Shown: positions 23,129-31,867 of the stretch, in pieces | How the letters are laid out: each line of letters begins with the position of its first letter | Position numbering within the stretch: the stretch's first letter is position 1 | Assembly: GCA_963719135.1 (NCBI GenBank) | Contig: CAVRAZ010000001.1 | Location: 186,001 to 250,000 of the forward strand | Origin: CAVRAZ01 sp963719135 | GTDB lineage: Bacteria; Pseudomonadota; Gammaproteobacteria; DSM-19610 | Length of the DNA stretch: 64,000 bases | Reading direction: 5' to 3' | The notes under the pieces: model-generated | Databases searched by the model: none | What the model was told of the DNA's origin: nothing | Seen by the model: the letters and a program-made list of their open reading frames with translations, nothing else | Translations under genes and position numbers: made by a program

Positions 23129-24957
23129 CCGCGACGGACACTGTGGAATCCAAGCAGTTCATGTCCCTGATCACGCCTGAAGAGGCGGGCACGCTCGACG
23201 GGCTGTTCCGAGCCAGAGTTACGCGAACACCCGATCTGCCGGCCTATCTCTATTACGATCGCGTACGCGAACGCTGGACGGAATTGAGCTGGGCCGAAAT
23301 CGGCCGGCAGGTAGCCCGCTGGCAGGCGGCGCTGGCGGCCGAAGATCTGCGACCCGGGGACCGGGTCGCGGTCATGGTGCAGAACTGTCCCGAGTGGATG
23401 ATGTTCGATATCGCCGCGCTCGCGAACGGCCTAGTGGTGGTTCCCCTCTACACGCAGGATCGCGCGGAAAACGTCGCTTATGTCCTGAGGAATGCGGGTG
23501 TCAGATTGCTGCTGATCGGCGACCAGGGACACTGGGATAGTCTGCAGCCGGTGTGGCGCGAGCTGGACGGGCTCGACCGCATCCTGTCGCTGGGTCACAT
23601 CGACGCCGCAGGTTACCAGATAAGCCGTTTGCAACCGGTGGGGCAGTGGCTGCCCGACGCCGCCGATTTGACCGTGAGGAGGGGCAGCCCCGACGATCTC
23701 GCGACCATTGTCTACACCTCCGGCACCACGGGTCGCCCCAAGGGGGTCATGCTCAGCCACCGAAATATCCTTTGGAACGCGTACCAGGGGCAGAGCAAAG
23801 TCAACGTCTGCGGACCGGGCGATGTTCTGTTGTCTTTCCTGCCCCTGTCTCACACGCTCGAACGTACCGCCGGCTACTACCTGCCCATGATGTCCGGCGC
23901 GGCAGTGGCCTATAACCGCTCGATCTCCCAGTTGGCTGAGGACCTGCTGGATGTCCGGCCGACGATACTGATTTCGGTGCCGCGCATCTTCGAGCGGATC
24001 TACAACAAGATTCAAGCGGGTCTCGAGGAAAAGTCGCCCATCGCCAGACGCTTGTTCGAACTCGCTGTCGATACCGGCTGGCGCAAGTTCGAGCATGAAC
24101 AGGGCCGGTCTTCGTGGCACCCCTCCCTGCTGCTCTGGCCCATTCTGAAGAAGCTGGTGGCCGGCAAGGTGATGCGGAAGCTCGGCGGCCGAATGAAGCT
24201 CGCCGTGGTGGGTGGAGCACCACTATCCACCGACGTCGCCCATCTTTTCCAGGGACTCGGCTTACCCATGCTGCAAGGCTACGGACTGACAGAGACCAGC
24301 CCGGTCATCAGCGTCAACACGCTGGAACAGAATGATCCGACCAGCGTGGGTCTGTTGCTTGACGGCATCGAGGCCCGGATCGGCGACAAAGACGAACTGC
24401 AGGTGCGTTCACCGGGCGTAATGCGCGGCTATTGGGACAACCCGGAAGCGACCCGCGCCATGATCGATGAAGGCGGCTGGCTGCACACCGGCGACAAGGC
24501 GCGCTTTTCTGCGACCGGTCACCTGTATATCACCGGCCGGTTGAAGGAAATTCTGGTGCTTGCCAACGGTGAAAAGGTGCCGCCGGCGGACATGGAAATG
24601 GCGATCTGCGGCGACACCTTCTTCGAACAGGTCATGGTCGTCGGCGACAGTCGACCCTATCTGACTGCGCTGGCCGTCCTCAATGCCGAACAATGGCCTG
24701 TAGTCGCTCATAGTCTCGGACTGGACTTGCAGGACTCGGCCCCCTGCACGAGCGAGCGCCTCAATCAGTTCGTTCTCGAGCGCATCGCCAGGCGCCTGAG
24801 CACATTCCCCGGCTATGCGCAGATTCGCAAGGTAACCTGCATGCTCGATCCCTGGACCATCGAAAACGGACTGCTGACGCCGACGCTCAAGTTGAAGCGG
24901 TCCAGTGTCTGTGAAACATTCCTGGGCGCAATCGAACAGATGTATCGGGATCACTGA
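23125..24957 (+). CDS. Long-chain acyl-CoA synthetase (AMP-dependent)
   Basis: About 600 residues. AMP-binding signature TIVYTSGTTGRPKGVMLSH (about residue 195), LSFLPLSHTLERTAGYYLPM, GYGLTETSPVISVNTLEQN, GWLHTGDKARFSATGHLYITG and a C-terminal lid with LKEILVLANGEKVPP. It activates fatty acids to acyl-CoA, feeding the fadE-thiolase-fadJ genes upstream. The sequence type is closer to eukaryote-like long-chain synthetases (FAA1/COG1022) than to E. coli FadD. The start is uncertain: TTG 23125 overlaps the previous stop, GTG 23143 and ATG 23161 are alternatives; ATG 23161 gives the natural MSLITPEEAGTLDGLFRA start. Confidence 0.9.
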   Translation: MTATDTVESKQFMSLITPEEAGTLDGLFRARVTRTPDLPAYLYYDRVRERWTELSWAEIGRQVARWQAALAAEDLRPGDRVAVMVQNCPEWMMFDIAALANGLVVVPLYTQDRAENVAYVLRNAGVRLLLIGDQGHWDSLQPVWRELDGLDRILSLGHIDAAGYQISRLQPVGQWLPDAADLTVRRGSPDDLATIVYTSGTTGRPKGVMLSHRNILWNAYQGQSKVNVCGPGDVLLSFLPLSHTLERTAGYYLPMMSGAAVAYNRSISQLAEDLLDVRPTILISVPRIFERIYNKIQAGLEEKSPIARRLFELAVDTGWRKFEHEQGRSSWHPSLLLWPILKKLVAGKVMRKLGGRMKLAVVGGAPLSTDVAHLFQGLGLPMLQGYGLTETSPVISVNTLEQNDPTSVGLLLDGIEARIGDKDELQVRSPGVMRGYWDNPEATRAMIDEGGWLHTGDKARFSATGHLYITGRLKEILVLANGEKVPPADMEMAICGDTFFEQVMVVGDSRPYLTALAVLNAEQWPVVAHSLGLDLQDSAPCTSERLNQFVLERIARRLSTFPGYAQIRKVTCMLDPWTIENGLLTPTLKLKRSSVCETFLGAIEQMYRDH

Positions 24958-25113
24958 CCAGGCGGCCCCGCATGCTGCTCGTCTCACCCGGCAACGTGGC
25001 GAAACGGCAGCGGGCCATGTGACGCCGGGCGCTCGCAAAGACGATGAACTATAGGCCAGCCAACATCGCGGGGCGTGCCGTGACCACAGCAGGAATCCGG
25101 TGCGACCCGGAGA

Positions 25114-25515
25114 CTAATCCACCAATGCCGGCGGCGACCGTCGTGCTCTCCCATCGCCAGATGGGGCAGCCGGTGCGCGGGCGGCGCGCCGGCGTTCCAT
25201 CGCCTGGTAATAGAGCAAGTCCTGGACGATGGCGTGCGTTATGAGGTCGTTTTCCAGAAATGCCAGGATGACCCGATCGCCCTCGACCCGCGTCACACGA
25301 GCCTGAAGTTTCCTGAACAGCGTCTCCGATCCGGTCCAGATCTTGAGATTGAGCATCACCGGACGCTGCGCATCCGGCAGCTCTCCCTGCCAGAGCACCA
25401 TACATATCCCGTCCCGACTGACATTTTCAGCGGAACCGCGCAAGCGCTGTTCTCCAGGGGTGGCTATTTCGAGGTCGACCTGTATCTGATGGCGCGTAGC
25501 TTTCCGTCGGTTCAT
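25114..25515 (-). CDS. PilZ-domain protein, c-di-GMP binding type
   Basis: 133 residues. The N-terminal RRKATRHQ carries the RxxxR half of the c-di-GMP site, and ENVSRDGICMVL carries the (D/N)xSxxG half, so unlike the type IV pilus PilZ at 26575 this one should bind c-di-GMP. The domain ends around residue 105; the tail is Arg/Ala/Pro-rich and probably disordered. It is separated by 183 bp from tatD and convergent with the acyl-CoA synthetase gene, so it is probably transcribed alone. Its target process is unknown. Confidence 0.85.
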   Translation of the reverse strand: MNRRKATRHQIQVDLEIATPGEQRLRGSAENVSRDGICMVLWQGELPDAQRPVMLNLKIWTGSETLFRKLQARVTRVEGDRVILAFLENDLITHAIVQDLLYYQAMERRRAARAPAAPSGDGRARRSPPALVD

Positions 25516-25698
25516 CGAACACCTTTAAGGTTCAGGGTGGGGCGGCTGCAGCGAGCTTAAGGATGGGCAGTTCCGCGCGGGAATACCGCGCGCCTGCTCA
25601 CATTCCCGGCAGGTCAGACCGGCATATGGCGGTAAATCGGATGAATACTGAAGAATATCCATTGCGATGTTGCCGCATGAACGCTCGTCGGCAGTCTG

Positions 25699-26502
25699 CT
25701 AGTAAGCCCGGGCCCGGTGACCAACTCCGCGGCGATCAGCGTGACGGAACAGCGCGAAAAAATTCTCCGTCGTCTGTTCGGCGAGCACTTCGAAACTCAC
25801 GCCGCGCACCGCGGCTACGTGTTCGGCGACATACCGGACATAGGCGGGCCGGTTCTCCTTGCCGCGCCTCGGCACCGGCGCAAGATAAGGTGCATCGGTT
25901 TCGATCAGCAGCCTGTCCGCCGGTACTCTGCGCGCCACGTCCCTGAGGGATTCGGCGCTCTTGAACGTCACGATACCGGAAAAGGAAATGTAAAAATTCA
26001 TCTCGAGTGCCTGGCGCGCCATGTCCCAGTCTTCCGTGAAACAATGCAGCACGCCGCCGGCGTCCGCGGCCTGCTCCTCGCGCATCAGCCGCAACGTATC
26101 CTCCCGTGCGGATCGGGTATGTACGATCAGGGGTTTCTGCGCCGACCTCGCCGCGCGTATATGACGACGGAATCGCTCACGCTGCCACTCGGTGTCGCCT
26201 TCGACGCGAAAATAATCCAGGCCGGTTTCGCCGATAGCCACCACTTTCTCATGCGCAGCAAGCGCAACCAGCCGGTCCACATCGGGTTCGGCAACGTCGA
26301 TTCCATCCGGATGCACACCGACGGACGCGGATATCTGGGACTTTCCGGAGATCAGCGCCAGCATCGGCGCGAAGCGCTCGAGACTGACCGAGACACAAAG
26401 CATGTGGCCAACACCGCTTTCCCGCGCCTCGTTGAGGACATTGTCGAGCGGAGTCGCCTCCAGGTTCAACATGTCCAGATGACAGTGTGAATCGACAAGC
26501 AT
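25699..26502 (-). CDS. tatD: TatD-family metal-dependent hydrolase
   Basis: 267 residues from ATG 26502, which begins MLVDSHCHLDML directly; an upstream in-frame ATG at 26526 is less likely. Metal ligands are visible: HCHLD at the N-terminus, IGETGLDYF (Glu about residue 90), PLIVHTRSA, GVLHCFTEDW and LIETDAPYLAP near the end. The family comprises Mg-dependent 3'-5' exonucleases and hydrolases with a TIM barrel. It is the last gene of the holB-pilZ-tatD block, in the order known from Pseudomonas. The C-terminal 10 residues are basic and variable. Confidence 0.92.
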   Translation of the reverse strand: MLVDSHCHLDMLNLEATPLDNVLNEARESGVGHMLCVSVSLERFAPMLALISGKSQISASVGVHPDGIDVAEPDVDRLVALAAHEKVVAIGETGLDYFRVEGDTEWQRERFRRHIRAARSAQKPLIVHTRSAREDTLRLMREEQAADAGGVLHCFTEDWDMARQALEMNFYISFSGIVTFKSAESLRDVARRVPADRLLIETDAPYLAPVPRRGKENRPAYVRYVAEHVAAVRGVSFEVLAEQTTENFFALFRHADRRGVGHRARAY

Positions 26503-26574
26503 GACGGCCCCGATTGGCGTGTTCACTGAAAACTTCAGACTGAATACGCGGCGGCATCAGGCACCGCCGGAGAC

Positions 26575-26937
26575 TTACATGGTATGTGTGGGGCGATCCG
26601 ATGACAAGGCACCGGCAAGGTAAGTTTCGATCTTCTTCTGCGCGGTACCACCGTCCTGGCTGCTGAACTGCACACCGATGCCGGCGGCCCTGTTGCCCTG
26701 CGCGCCGCGCGGCGTAACCCAGATGATCTTGCCGGCCACGGGTATCTTTTCCGGCTCATCCATGAGCGTGAGCAGCATGAATACTTCGTCCCCGAGCTGA
26801 TACTGCTTATTGGTGGGAATGAACAGGCCGCCGTTCTTGATGAACGGCATGTAAGCGGCATACAGCGCGCTTTTGTCCTTGATGGTCAGCGACAGGATAC
26901 CCTGCCTCGCCGCCGCCGCTTTCTCCGACTGTGTCAT
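26575..26937 (-). CDS. pilZ: Type IV pilus assembly protein PilZ
   Basis: 120 residues matching the Pseudomonas/Xanthomonas PilZ that gave the domain its name: GILSLTIKDKSALYAAYMPF, KNGGLFIPTNKQYQLGDEVF, LLTLMDEPEKIPVAGKIIWV and AAGIGVQFSSQDGGTAQKKI. The c-di-GMP RxxxR motif is missing, as in other PilZ of this type, which instead contact PilB and FimX to permit pilus assembly. It lies 2 bp after holB and upstream of tatD, its standard place. No other pilus genes lie in the window. Confidence 0.93.
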   Translation of the reverse strand: MTQSEKAAAARQGILSLTIKDKSALYAAYMPFIKNGGLFIPTNKQYQLGDEVFMLLTLMDEPEKIPVAGKIIWVTPRGAQGNRAAGIGVQFSSQDGGTAQKKIETYLAGALSSDRPTHTM

Positions 26938-26939
26938 CC

Positions 26940-27956
26940 TTATTTGGTTCCTCTGGCGGGATTTCTCCCAGCCTCTCTTGCTCCCGCCGATTCAAAGACA
27001 TCGACCCAGGCCAACAACAGATCTTCCAGCAACAACTGCCTGTTCAAACCCGAAGACCATTGGTTGACGGCAAACGCAGCCTGATCCGTCAAATCGAACA
27101 CGCGCCGCATGTCGATCGGCATGTCAGCCTTCATCCAGGCTGGCTTGGCACTTCCGTCCTGTGGCCGCCCCCCATCCTGAGCACTCCTGATTGCGGCGGC
27201 CAGTTGAGCCTGAGCCCAACGCAAGCACTGAAGCCCGTCCCGCTGTCCCCACCGCGCCGCCAGCTCCGCCGGGTCCATCCGGCCCTCCCCCAATGCGGTG
27301 AGTCCGTCCTCGAAAGCCCGCCACTCGTCAATACCCCCGGCTTCCGCCAGTTCCCTGGCCAGCAGTGGCGCGCCGTTGGCCATCTTGAGTAACAGTGCGG
27401 CATCAGCGCCGTTATCCAGTGCCTCCGTCAGCCAATCCATGGCGTCGCTTTTCGAGGGGGTCGAACATTTTATCCACTGGCAGCGGCTCCTGACCGTGAT
27501 CGGCAGACGACCCGCAACGGTGGTCACCAGCAGCACGTGCGTGTTATCGGTCGGCTCTTCTAATGTCTTAAGTAAACTATTGGCAGCATTCAGGTTCAAG
27601 GCGTCCGCCGGCACGATCAGAGCCACCTTGCGTCCGCCCGCGTGGCTTGTCATCGTCAGATAGGCGCTCAATTCTCGCACCTGCTCGATCTTGATCGATT
27701 TGCCCGCTTCCTCGGGTTCGACGATCAGGATGTCCGGGTGAGTACCCGCACGAAACAACCGGCACGCCGGACATTGGCCACAGGCAAAGCCCGCCATGTC
27801 GGGCTGCTGGCACAGCAATGACTGCGCGAACACCGTCGCCAGTGCTGCCTTGCCGATTCCCGGCGGGCCGCTCAACAGAATAGCGTGGGGCAACCGCTGC
27901 TGGCGGTGAGCCGTCCGGAGCGCCTCCCACTGAGGCATCAACCACTTATAGATCAT
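26940..27956 (-). CDS. holB: DNA polymerase III delta' subunit
   Basis: 338 residues. AAA+ clamp-loader features: LLSGPPGIGKAALATVFAQ (P-loop, about residue 30), a zinc module CGQCPACRLFRAGTHPD (about 60-75), ALNLNAANSLLKTLEEP (sensor/SRC-like region) and TVRSRCQWIKC. The first zinc cysteine lies a few residues before in FACG. Delta' is the stator of the clamp loader that places the beta clamp on DNA. The gene is between tmk (18 bp upstream) and pilZ (2 bp downstream), a conserved gammaproteobacterial order. Confidence 0.93.
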   Translation of the reverse strand: MIYKWLMPQWEALRTAHRQQRLPHAILLSGPPGIGKAALATVFAQSLLCQQPDMAGFACGQCPACRLFRAGTHPDILIVEPEEAGKSIKIEQVRELSAYLTMTSHAGGRKVALIVPADALNLNAANSLLKTLEEPTDNTHVLLVTTVAGRLPITVRSRCQWIKCSTPSKSDAMDWLTEALDNGADAALLLKMANGAPLLARELAEAGGIDEWRAFEDGLTALGEGRMDPAELAARWGQRDGLQCLRWAQAQLAAAIRSAQDGGRPQDGSAKPAWMKADMPIDMRRVFDLTDQAAFAVNQWSSGLNRQLLLEDLLLAWVDVFESAGAREAGRNPARGTK

Positions 27957-27974
27957 AATAAATAGCTTGCGTAT

Positions 27975-28625
27975 CTATATGGATTTGCATCGTTTATTCA
28001 AAATGTCATCCAACGCGGAATCGATTTGGCACTGGACCTGATCCAGCGCCACCCTGGCATCGATCACGCGGTATCGTTGCGGCTCGGACACCGCCCGGGT
28101 CAGGTACGCCTGGCGGACACGCTCGAAGAAAGCCTGTTGCTCCTGCTCGAAGCGGTCGAGCCCCCCGCGCTTCCCGGCCCGCGCCAGACCGACCTCGACC
28201 GGCAGATCGAACAGCAGCGTCAGGTCTGGCCGCAATTCGCCCTGAACCCAGTTCCGGAGCTGATCGATGCGCGCGTCCGGAATTCCACGCCCGCCCCCCT
28301 GGTAGGCGTAGGTGGCATCGGTGAACCGGTCGCAGACCACCCACTCCCCGGCTTCCAGGGCGGGCCTGATGACCCGGTCGAGGTGTTCGGCCCGGGCGGC
28401 AAAGACGAGCAGCAGCTCTGCGTCTGCATCCATGCCCCGGTAATCCGGATTCAGCAACAACGCCCGCACGCCCTCGCCCAGCGGCGTGCCGCCCGGTTCC
28501 CGCGTCACCCGAACCCTGAGGCCGACGCCTTCCAGCCGGCCGGCCACATACGCCAGGTTGGTGCTCTTGCCCCCGCCTTCCCCGCCTTCCAGCGTTATGA
28601 ACCGCCCTCGCCGTTCGCTCATCAT
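27975..28625 (-). CDS. tmk: Thymidylate kinase
   Basis: 216 residues. P-loop EGGEGGGKSTNLAYVAGRL (residues 13-31), DR motif TREPGGTPLGEGVRALL, WVVCDRFTDATYAYQGGGRG and a LID-like stretch GLARAGKRGGLDRFEQEQ. It phosphorylates dTMP to dTDP for DNA synthesis. It overlaps the mltG stop by 4 bp (ATGA), so the two are translationally coupled, and sits directly upstream of holB. Length and motifs are complete. Confidence 0.95.
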   Translation of the reverse strand: MMSERRGRFITLEGGEGGGKSTNLAYVAGRLEGVGLRVRVTREPGGTPLGEGVRALLLNPDYRGMDADAELLLVFAARAEHLDRVIRPALEAGEWVVCDRFTDATYAYQGGGRGIPDARIDQLRNWVQGELRPDLTLLFDLPVEVGLARAGKRGGLDRFEQEQQAFFERVRQAYLTRAVSEPQRYRVIDARVALDQVQCQIDSALDDILNKRCKSI

Positions 28626-29665
28626 TTTGTCTTCTGCTGATATTTGCGCACCGCGCTGTTGTGCGCCTCCAGCGTCGCCGAAAACTGGTGACTGCCATCG
28701 CCTCTGGATACGAAGTACAGCGCGTCGCCGTCGGCCGGGTGCAGAACCGCGAGGATCGCCTCGCGCCCGGGCATGGCAATCGGCGTGGGCGGCAATCCGT
28801 CGCGCGTGTAACTGTTATAGGGCGTATCCGTGCGCAGGTCGCGGGTGCGCAGGTTACCGTCGAAGCGCTCGCCCAGACCATAGATCACGGTCGGGTCTGT
28901 CTGCAAGCGCATGCCGATCTTCAAGCGGCGCATGAACACGCCGGCGATCAACGGCCGTTCGTCGGCGCGCCCCGATTCCTTTTCGATGATCGACGCCATA
29001 ATCAAGGCTTCGTAAGGGCTCTGGATCGGCAGGTCGGCGTCTCGCGACGGCCAAACCTGGGCGACGAAGTCATCCATGGCGGCATACGCGCGTACGAGCA
29101 ACTCGAGATCGGTGTCGCCGCGCGGGAAGTAATAGGTTTCCGGCAGAAAGCGCCCTTCCGGATACTCGTCCGGGTGACCGAGCGCTGCCATGATCTCCTT
29201 GTCGGTCAGGCCTTCCAGCGTCTGCTTCAACTCCGGTGTCTCACGCAGGCGCCGCAGCATTTCGTGAAACGTCTGGCCCTCGACGATCGTGACACTGTGT
29301 TGGACGACCCTGCCCTCGGTCAGCATCTGCAGCAGCGCCTCCGGCAGGACGTTGCCCTTGACGACGTATTCACCGGCCTTGATCCGTAAATCGAGACGCC
29401 GGAGACGCGCCAGCCAGGTGAAACAGCGCGGCTTGTCGAGGATGCCGCGTGCCTGCAGCGACGCGGCCAGTTGCGCGAGATTCATGCCCGGCCGCACTTC
29501 GATCGTTTCGCCCTGCGGCGCGACGTTCAGCGGCCGATCCCGAAAAGCGTTGAAATCCATGATCAGCCAGCCGACCGCCAGACTGCCCACCAGCACGAAG
29601 ACGCCGACCAGTTTGAACAGCAACCGCTTCGGCAGCTTCCCGGTTTTTTCCGCATCCCCCTTCAT
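28622..29665 (-). CDS. mltG: Endolytic murein transglycosylase MltG
   Basis: 347 residues from ATG 29665, which overlaps the pabC stop (ATGA). An N-terminal membrane anchor (about residues 14-36) is followed by a LysM-like region (IEVRPGMNLAQLAASLQARG) and the YceG catalytic domain: EGRFLPETYYFPRG, ALIMASIIEKESGRADERPL with the catalytic Glu (about residue 218), MRLQTDPTVIYGLG, and DTPYNSYTRDGLPPTPIAMPG. It cuts nascent glycan strands and ends their elongation. The pabC-mltG-tmk-holB order is conserved in gammaproteobacteria. Confidence 0.93.
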   Translation of the reverse strand: MKGDAEKTGKLPKRLLFKLVGVFVLVGSLAVGWLIMDFNAFRDRPLNVAPQGETIEVRPGMNLAQLAASLQARGILDKPRCFTWLARLRRLDLRIKAGEYVVKGNVLPEALLQMLTEGRVVQHSVTIVEGQTFHEMLRRLRETPELKQTLEGLTDKEIMAALGHPDEYPEGRFLPETYYFPRGDTDLELLVRAYAAMDDFVAQVWPSRDADLPIQSPYEALIMASIIEKESGRADERPLIAGVFMRRLKIGMRLQTDPTVIYGLGERFDGNLRTRDLRTDTPYNSYTRDGLPPTPIAMPGREAILAVLHPADGDALYFVSRGDGSHQFSATLEAHNSAVRKYQQKTK

Positions 29666-30507
29666 CGTGAATACCATTCGCAGTTCGTTTCGCTGCCGGC
29701 CAGCCGCGCGACCGCCGCCTGCAGGTTCGTCGTAATGCGGCCCACGGGGTAGCTCGCCTGTTCGATCCATTCGGTGACCGGCCGCACGCCGGTCAGTGCA
29801 TTGCACATGAACACCTCGTCGGCCGCGTGCAGATCGTCGAGACCGACGCGCGCCCGCACAACCTCGATGCCGAGTTCGGCGGCCGCATCCATTACCACCG
29901 ACCTGAGCACACCGGCGACGCCACAGTTCGCCAGATCGGGCGTGAGCATGCCGCCGCCCCTGACCAGAAACAGATTGCTCATGGTGCCTTCGATCAGGTT
30001 TCCATGGTAGTCCATCAACAGGCCTTCGTGGATATCCGCGTCGTTCCATTCGCCCCGCGCGAGAACCTGCTCGAGCCGGTTGAGATGCTTGATCCCCGCG
30101 AGCAGCGGCTGACTCGCCAGGCGTGTCTCGCAAAGTCGAACGCGGTAGTTTGCGGTCACCGGATTCGATGTCGGCCAGGCCAGTGCCACGCGCCGCGGCA
30201 CGGCCATCTCCGGCGCTCCATAGCCGCGCTCGCTGGAGCCGCGCGTCACCAGCAGCTTGACCACACCGTCGGTGATTCGTCTCGACAGCATGCCGATATC
30301 CTCGAGCAGTATCGCGCGATCCGGAAGCGGGATGCCCAGACGCGCGCATCCGGAGGCGCACCGCGTCAGATGGCGGCCCACGAACCGCGGTCTGCCCGCG
30401 CGCACCCGCAGCGTCTCGAACACGCCGTCGCCGAATTGAAAGCCGCGGTCGGTCACATCGACTCTGTCGACCGCCTGTCCATCGACCAGTACGATCCGCT
30501 CCGTCAT
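29662..30507 (-). CDS. pabC: Aminodeoxychorismate lyase
   Basis: 281 residues from ATG 30507; the frame is open upstream but that part is antisense to nothing useful and overlaps pabB. Fold-type IV PLP enzyme: RGFQFGDGVFETLRV at residues 20-34, HLTRCASGCARLGI, the PLP Lys in LAGIKHLNRLEQVLAR (about residue 147) and EGTMSNLFLVRGG. It converts aminodeoxychorismate to 4-aminobenzoate and pyruvate in folate synthesis. It overlaps pabB by 4 bp and mltG by 4 bp. pabA is not in the window. Confidence 0.92.
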   Translation of the reverse strand: MTERIVLVDGQAVDRVDVTDRGFQFGDGVFETLRVRAGRPRFVGRHLTRCASGCARLGIPLPDRAILLEDIGMLSRRITDGVVKLLVTRGSSERGYGAPEMAVPRRVALAWPTSNPVTANYRVRLCETRLASQPLLAGIKHLNRLEQVLARGEWNDADIHEGLLMDYHGNLIEGTMSNLFLVRGGGMLTPDLANCGVAGVLRSVVMDAAAELGIEVVRARVGLDDLHAADEVFMCNALTGVRPVTEWIEQASYPVGRITTNLQAAVARLAGSETNCEWYSR

Positions 30508-31841
30508 GGCCCGGCCACGCCCAGCGCCTTGAGCATGCCCTGCGCCTTTGCCCGGGTCTCCGCGAGTTCGGCCGCCGGTTCCGAGTCGAAAACGATGCCG
30601 GCTCCCGCGCGAAAGCTCAGGGCGTCCCCGCTCCGCACGATGCTGCGAATCAGAATGTTCAGGTCCAGGTCGCCGGTGCGGTCGAGATACCCCATCGAAC
30701 CGGTATAGGGGCCGCGCCCGACCCGCTCCAGTTCCGCGATGACCTGCATGCAGCGGACTTTCGGGCAACCGGTGATGGTGCCGCCGGGGAAGACCGCACG
30801 GATGACGTCGACCGGCGAAATACCCGGCCGGCGCAGCGCCTGAACGTTCGACACGATGTGGTGGACAGTGGCGTAGGATTCCAGCCCCATCAGTTCATTG
30901 ACGCGCACAGTGCCGGGTATTGCGATCCGCCCCAGATCGTTGCGCTCCAGATCGATCAGCATCACGTGTTCAGCGCGCTCCTTCGGGTGAGCCAGCAGTT
31001 CGGCGGAAAGTGCGCGGTCGCGCTCGACCGCCCCGCCGCGCGGCCGGGTGCCGGCGATCGGCCGCGTCTCCACGGATTGCCCGCGCACGCTGACCAGACG
31101 TTCGGGCGACGAACTGTAGATCGCCGTGTCGCGCCAGCGCGCGAGTCCGTTGAAGGGCCCCGGGTTGTGGCTTCGCAGGCGCGCGTAAAGGCGTGCATCG
31201 GACGCCGGCTCCGCCAGACGGCATCGCCACTGCCTGGACAGATTGACCTGAAACACGTCGCCGTCGCGAATATAGTCGAGGACCCGGGCCGCCGCCGCCA
31301 GAAACGCTGCCTCCGGATCTTCGTCGATCCCTTCGACACGAAGCGGCTCAGCGGCGAAGTCGATGGCGCGGGCCGCCGCGATATCCGCCTGCATGCGGTC
31401 GAGATAGCCGCCCGTTTCGGCCACCAGCGTCAGGGTACCGCTCGGTCGCTCCAGGATGGCTGCAGCCGGAATCCGCGTCGCGAATGCCGTCGGCAGTTCG
31501 CCCTGCCAGGGCGGAAGCCGCAGCGTCGGCTCGATCCTCCCGGCCAGTTCGTAGCCCAGGTAAAGAAACCAGCCACCCGTGAACGGCAGATCGCATTCGA
31601 CGGGCCGTTCCACCGACTCCGCCCGCCACCATTCATCGAGTTCGACCAGAAAGTCACGGTGCCCGTCCGGATACAGACTCAGCGTCTCGCCGGGGAATCC
31701 GAACAGAAGGTCATAGCGCCCCTGCGGTCCGGTCGCGGCGCTTTGCAGCAGGTGCGGATAGCGGTCCGGATCGAATGCATGCAGCTTCAGCAGGTCCAGG
31801 CCCGCGTCGGCATCGATGCGCCTGGTTACAAAGTGGGCCAC
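30504..31841 (-). CDS. pabB: Aminodeoxychorismate synthase component I
   Basis: 445 residues. N-terminal anthranilate-synthase-I-like domain (GGWFLYLGYELAG), then the chorismate-binding core: DGDVFQVNLSRQWRC (about residue 205), SSSPERLVSVRGQSVETRPIA, HVMLIDLERNDLGRIA, FPGGTITGCPKVRCMQVI and GPYTGSMGYLDRTGDLDLNI. The PIAGTRPRG motif, with Pro-Ile-Ala-Gly, is typical of PabB/TrpE. It makes 4-amino-4-deoxychorismate with a glutaminase partner (PabA). It overlaps pabC, supporting the PabB role over TrpE. It starts 26 bp after fabF. Confidence 0.92.
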   Translation of the reverse strand: MAHFVTRRIDADAGLDLLKLHAFDPDRYPHLLQSAATGPQGRYDLLFGFPGETLSLYPDGHRDFLVELDEWWRAESVERPVECDLPFTGGWFLYLGYELAGRIEPTLRLPPWQGELPTAFATRIPAAAILERPSGTLTLVAETGGYLDRMQADIAAARAIDFAAEPLRVEGIDEDPEAAFLAAAARVLDYIRDGDVFQVNLSRQWRCRLAEPASDARLYARLRSHNPGPFNGLARWRDTAIYSSSPERLVSVRGQSVETRPIAGTRPRGGAVERDRALSAELLAHPKERAEHVMLIDLERNDLGRIAIPGTVRVNELMGLESYATVHHIVSNVQALRRPGISPVDVIRAVFPGGTITGCPKVRCMQVIAELERVGRGPYTGSMGYLDRTGDLDLNILIRSIVRSGDALSFRAGAGIVFDSEPAAELAETRAKAQGMLKALGVAGP

Positions 31842-31867
31842 GTGCCGGCGCTGGGCGACTCGAGGCG

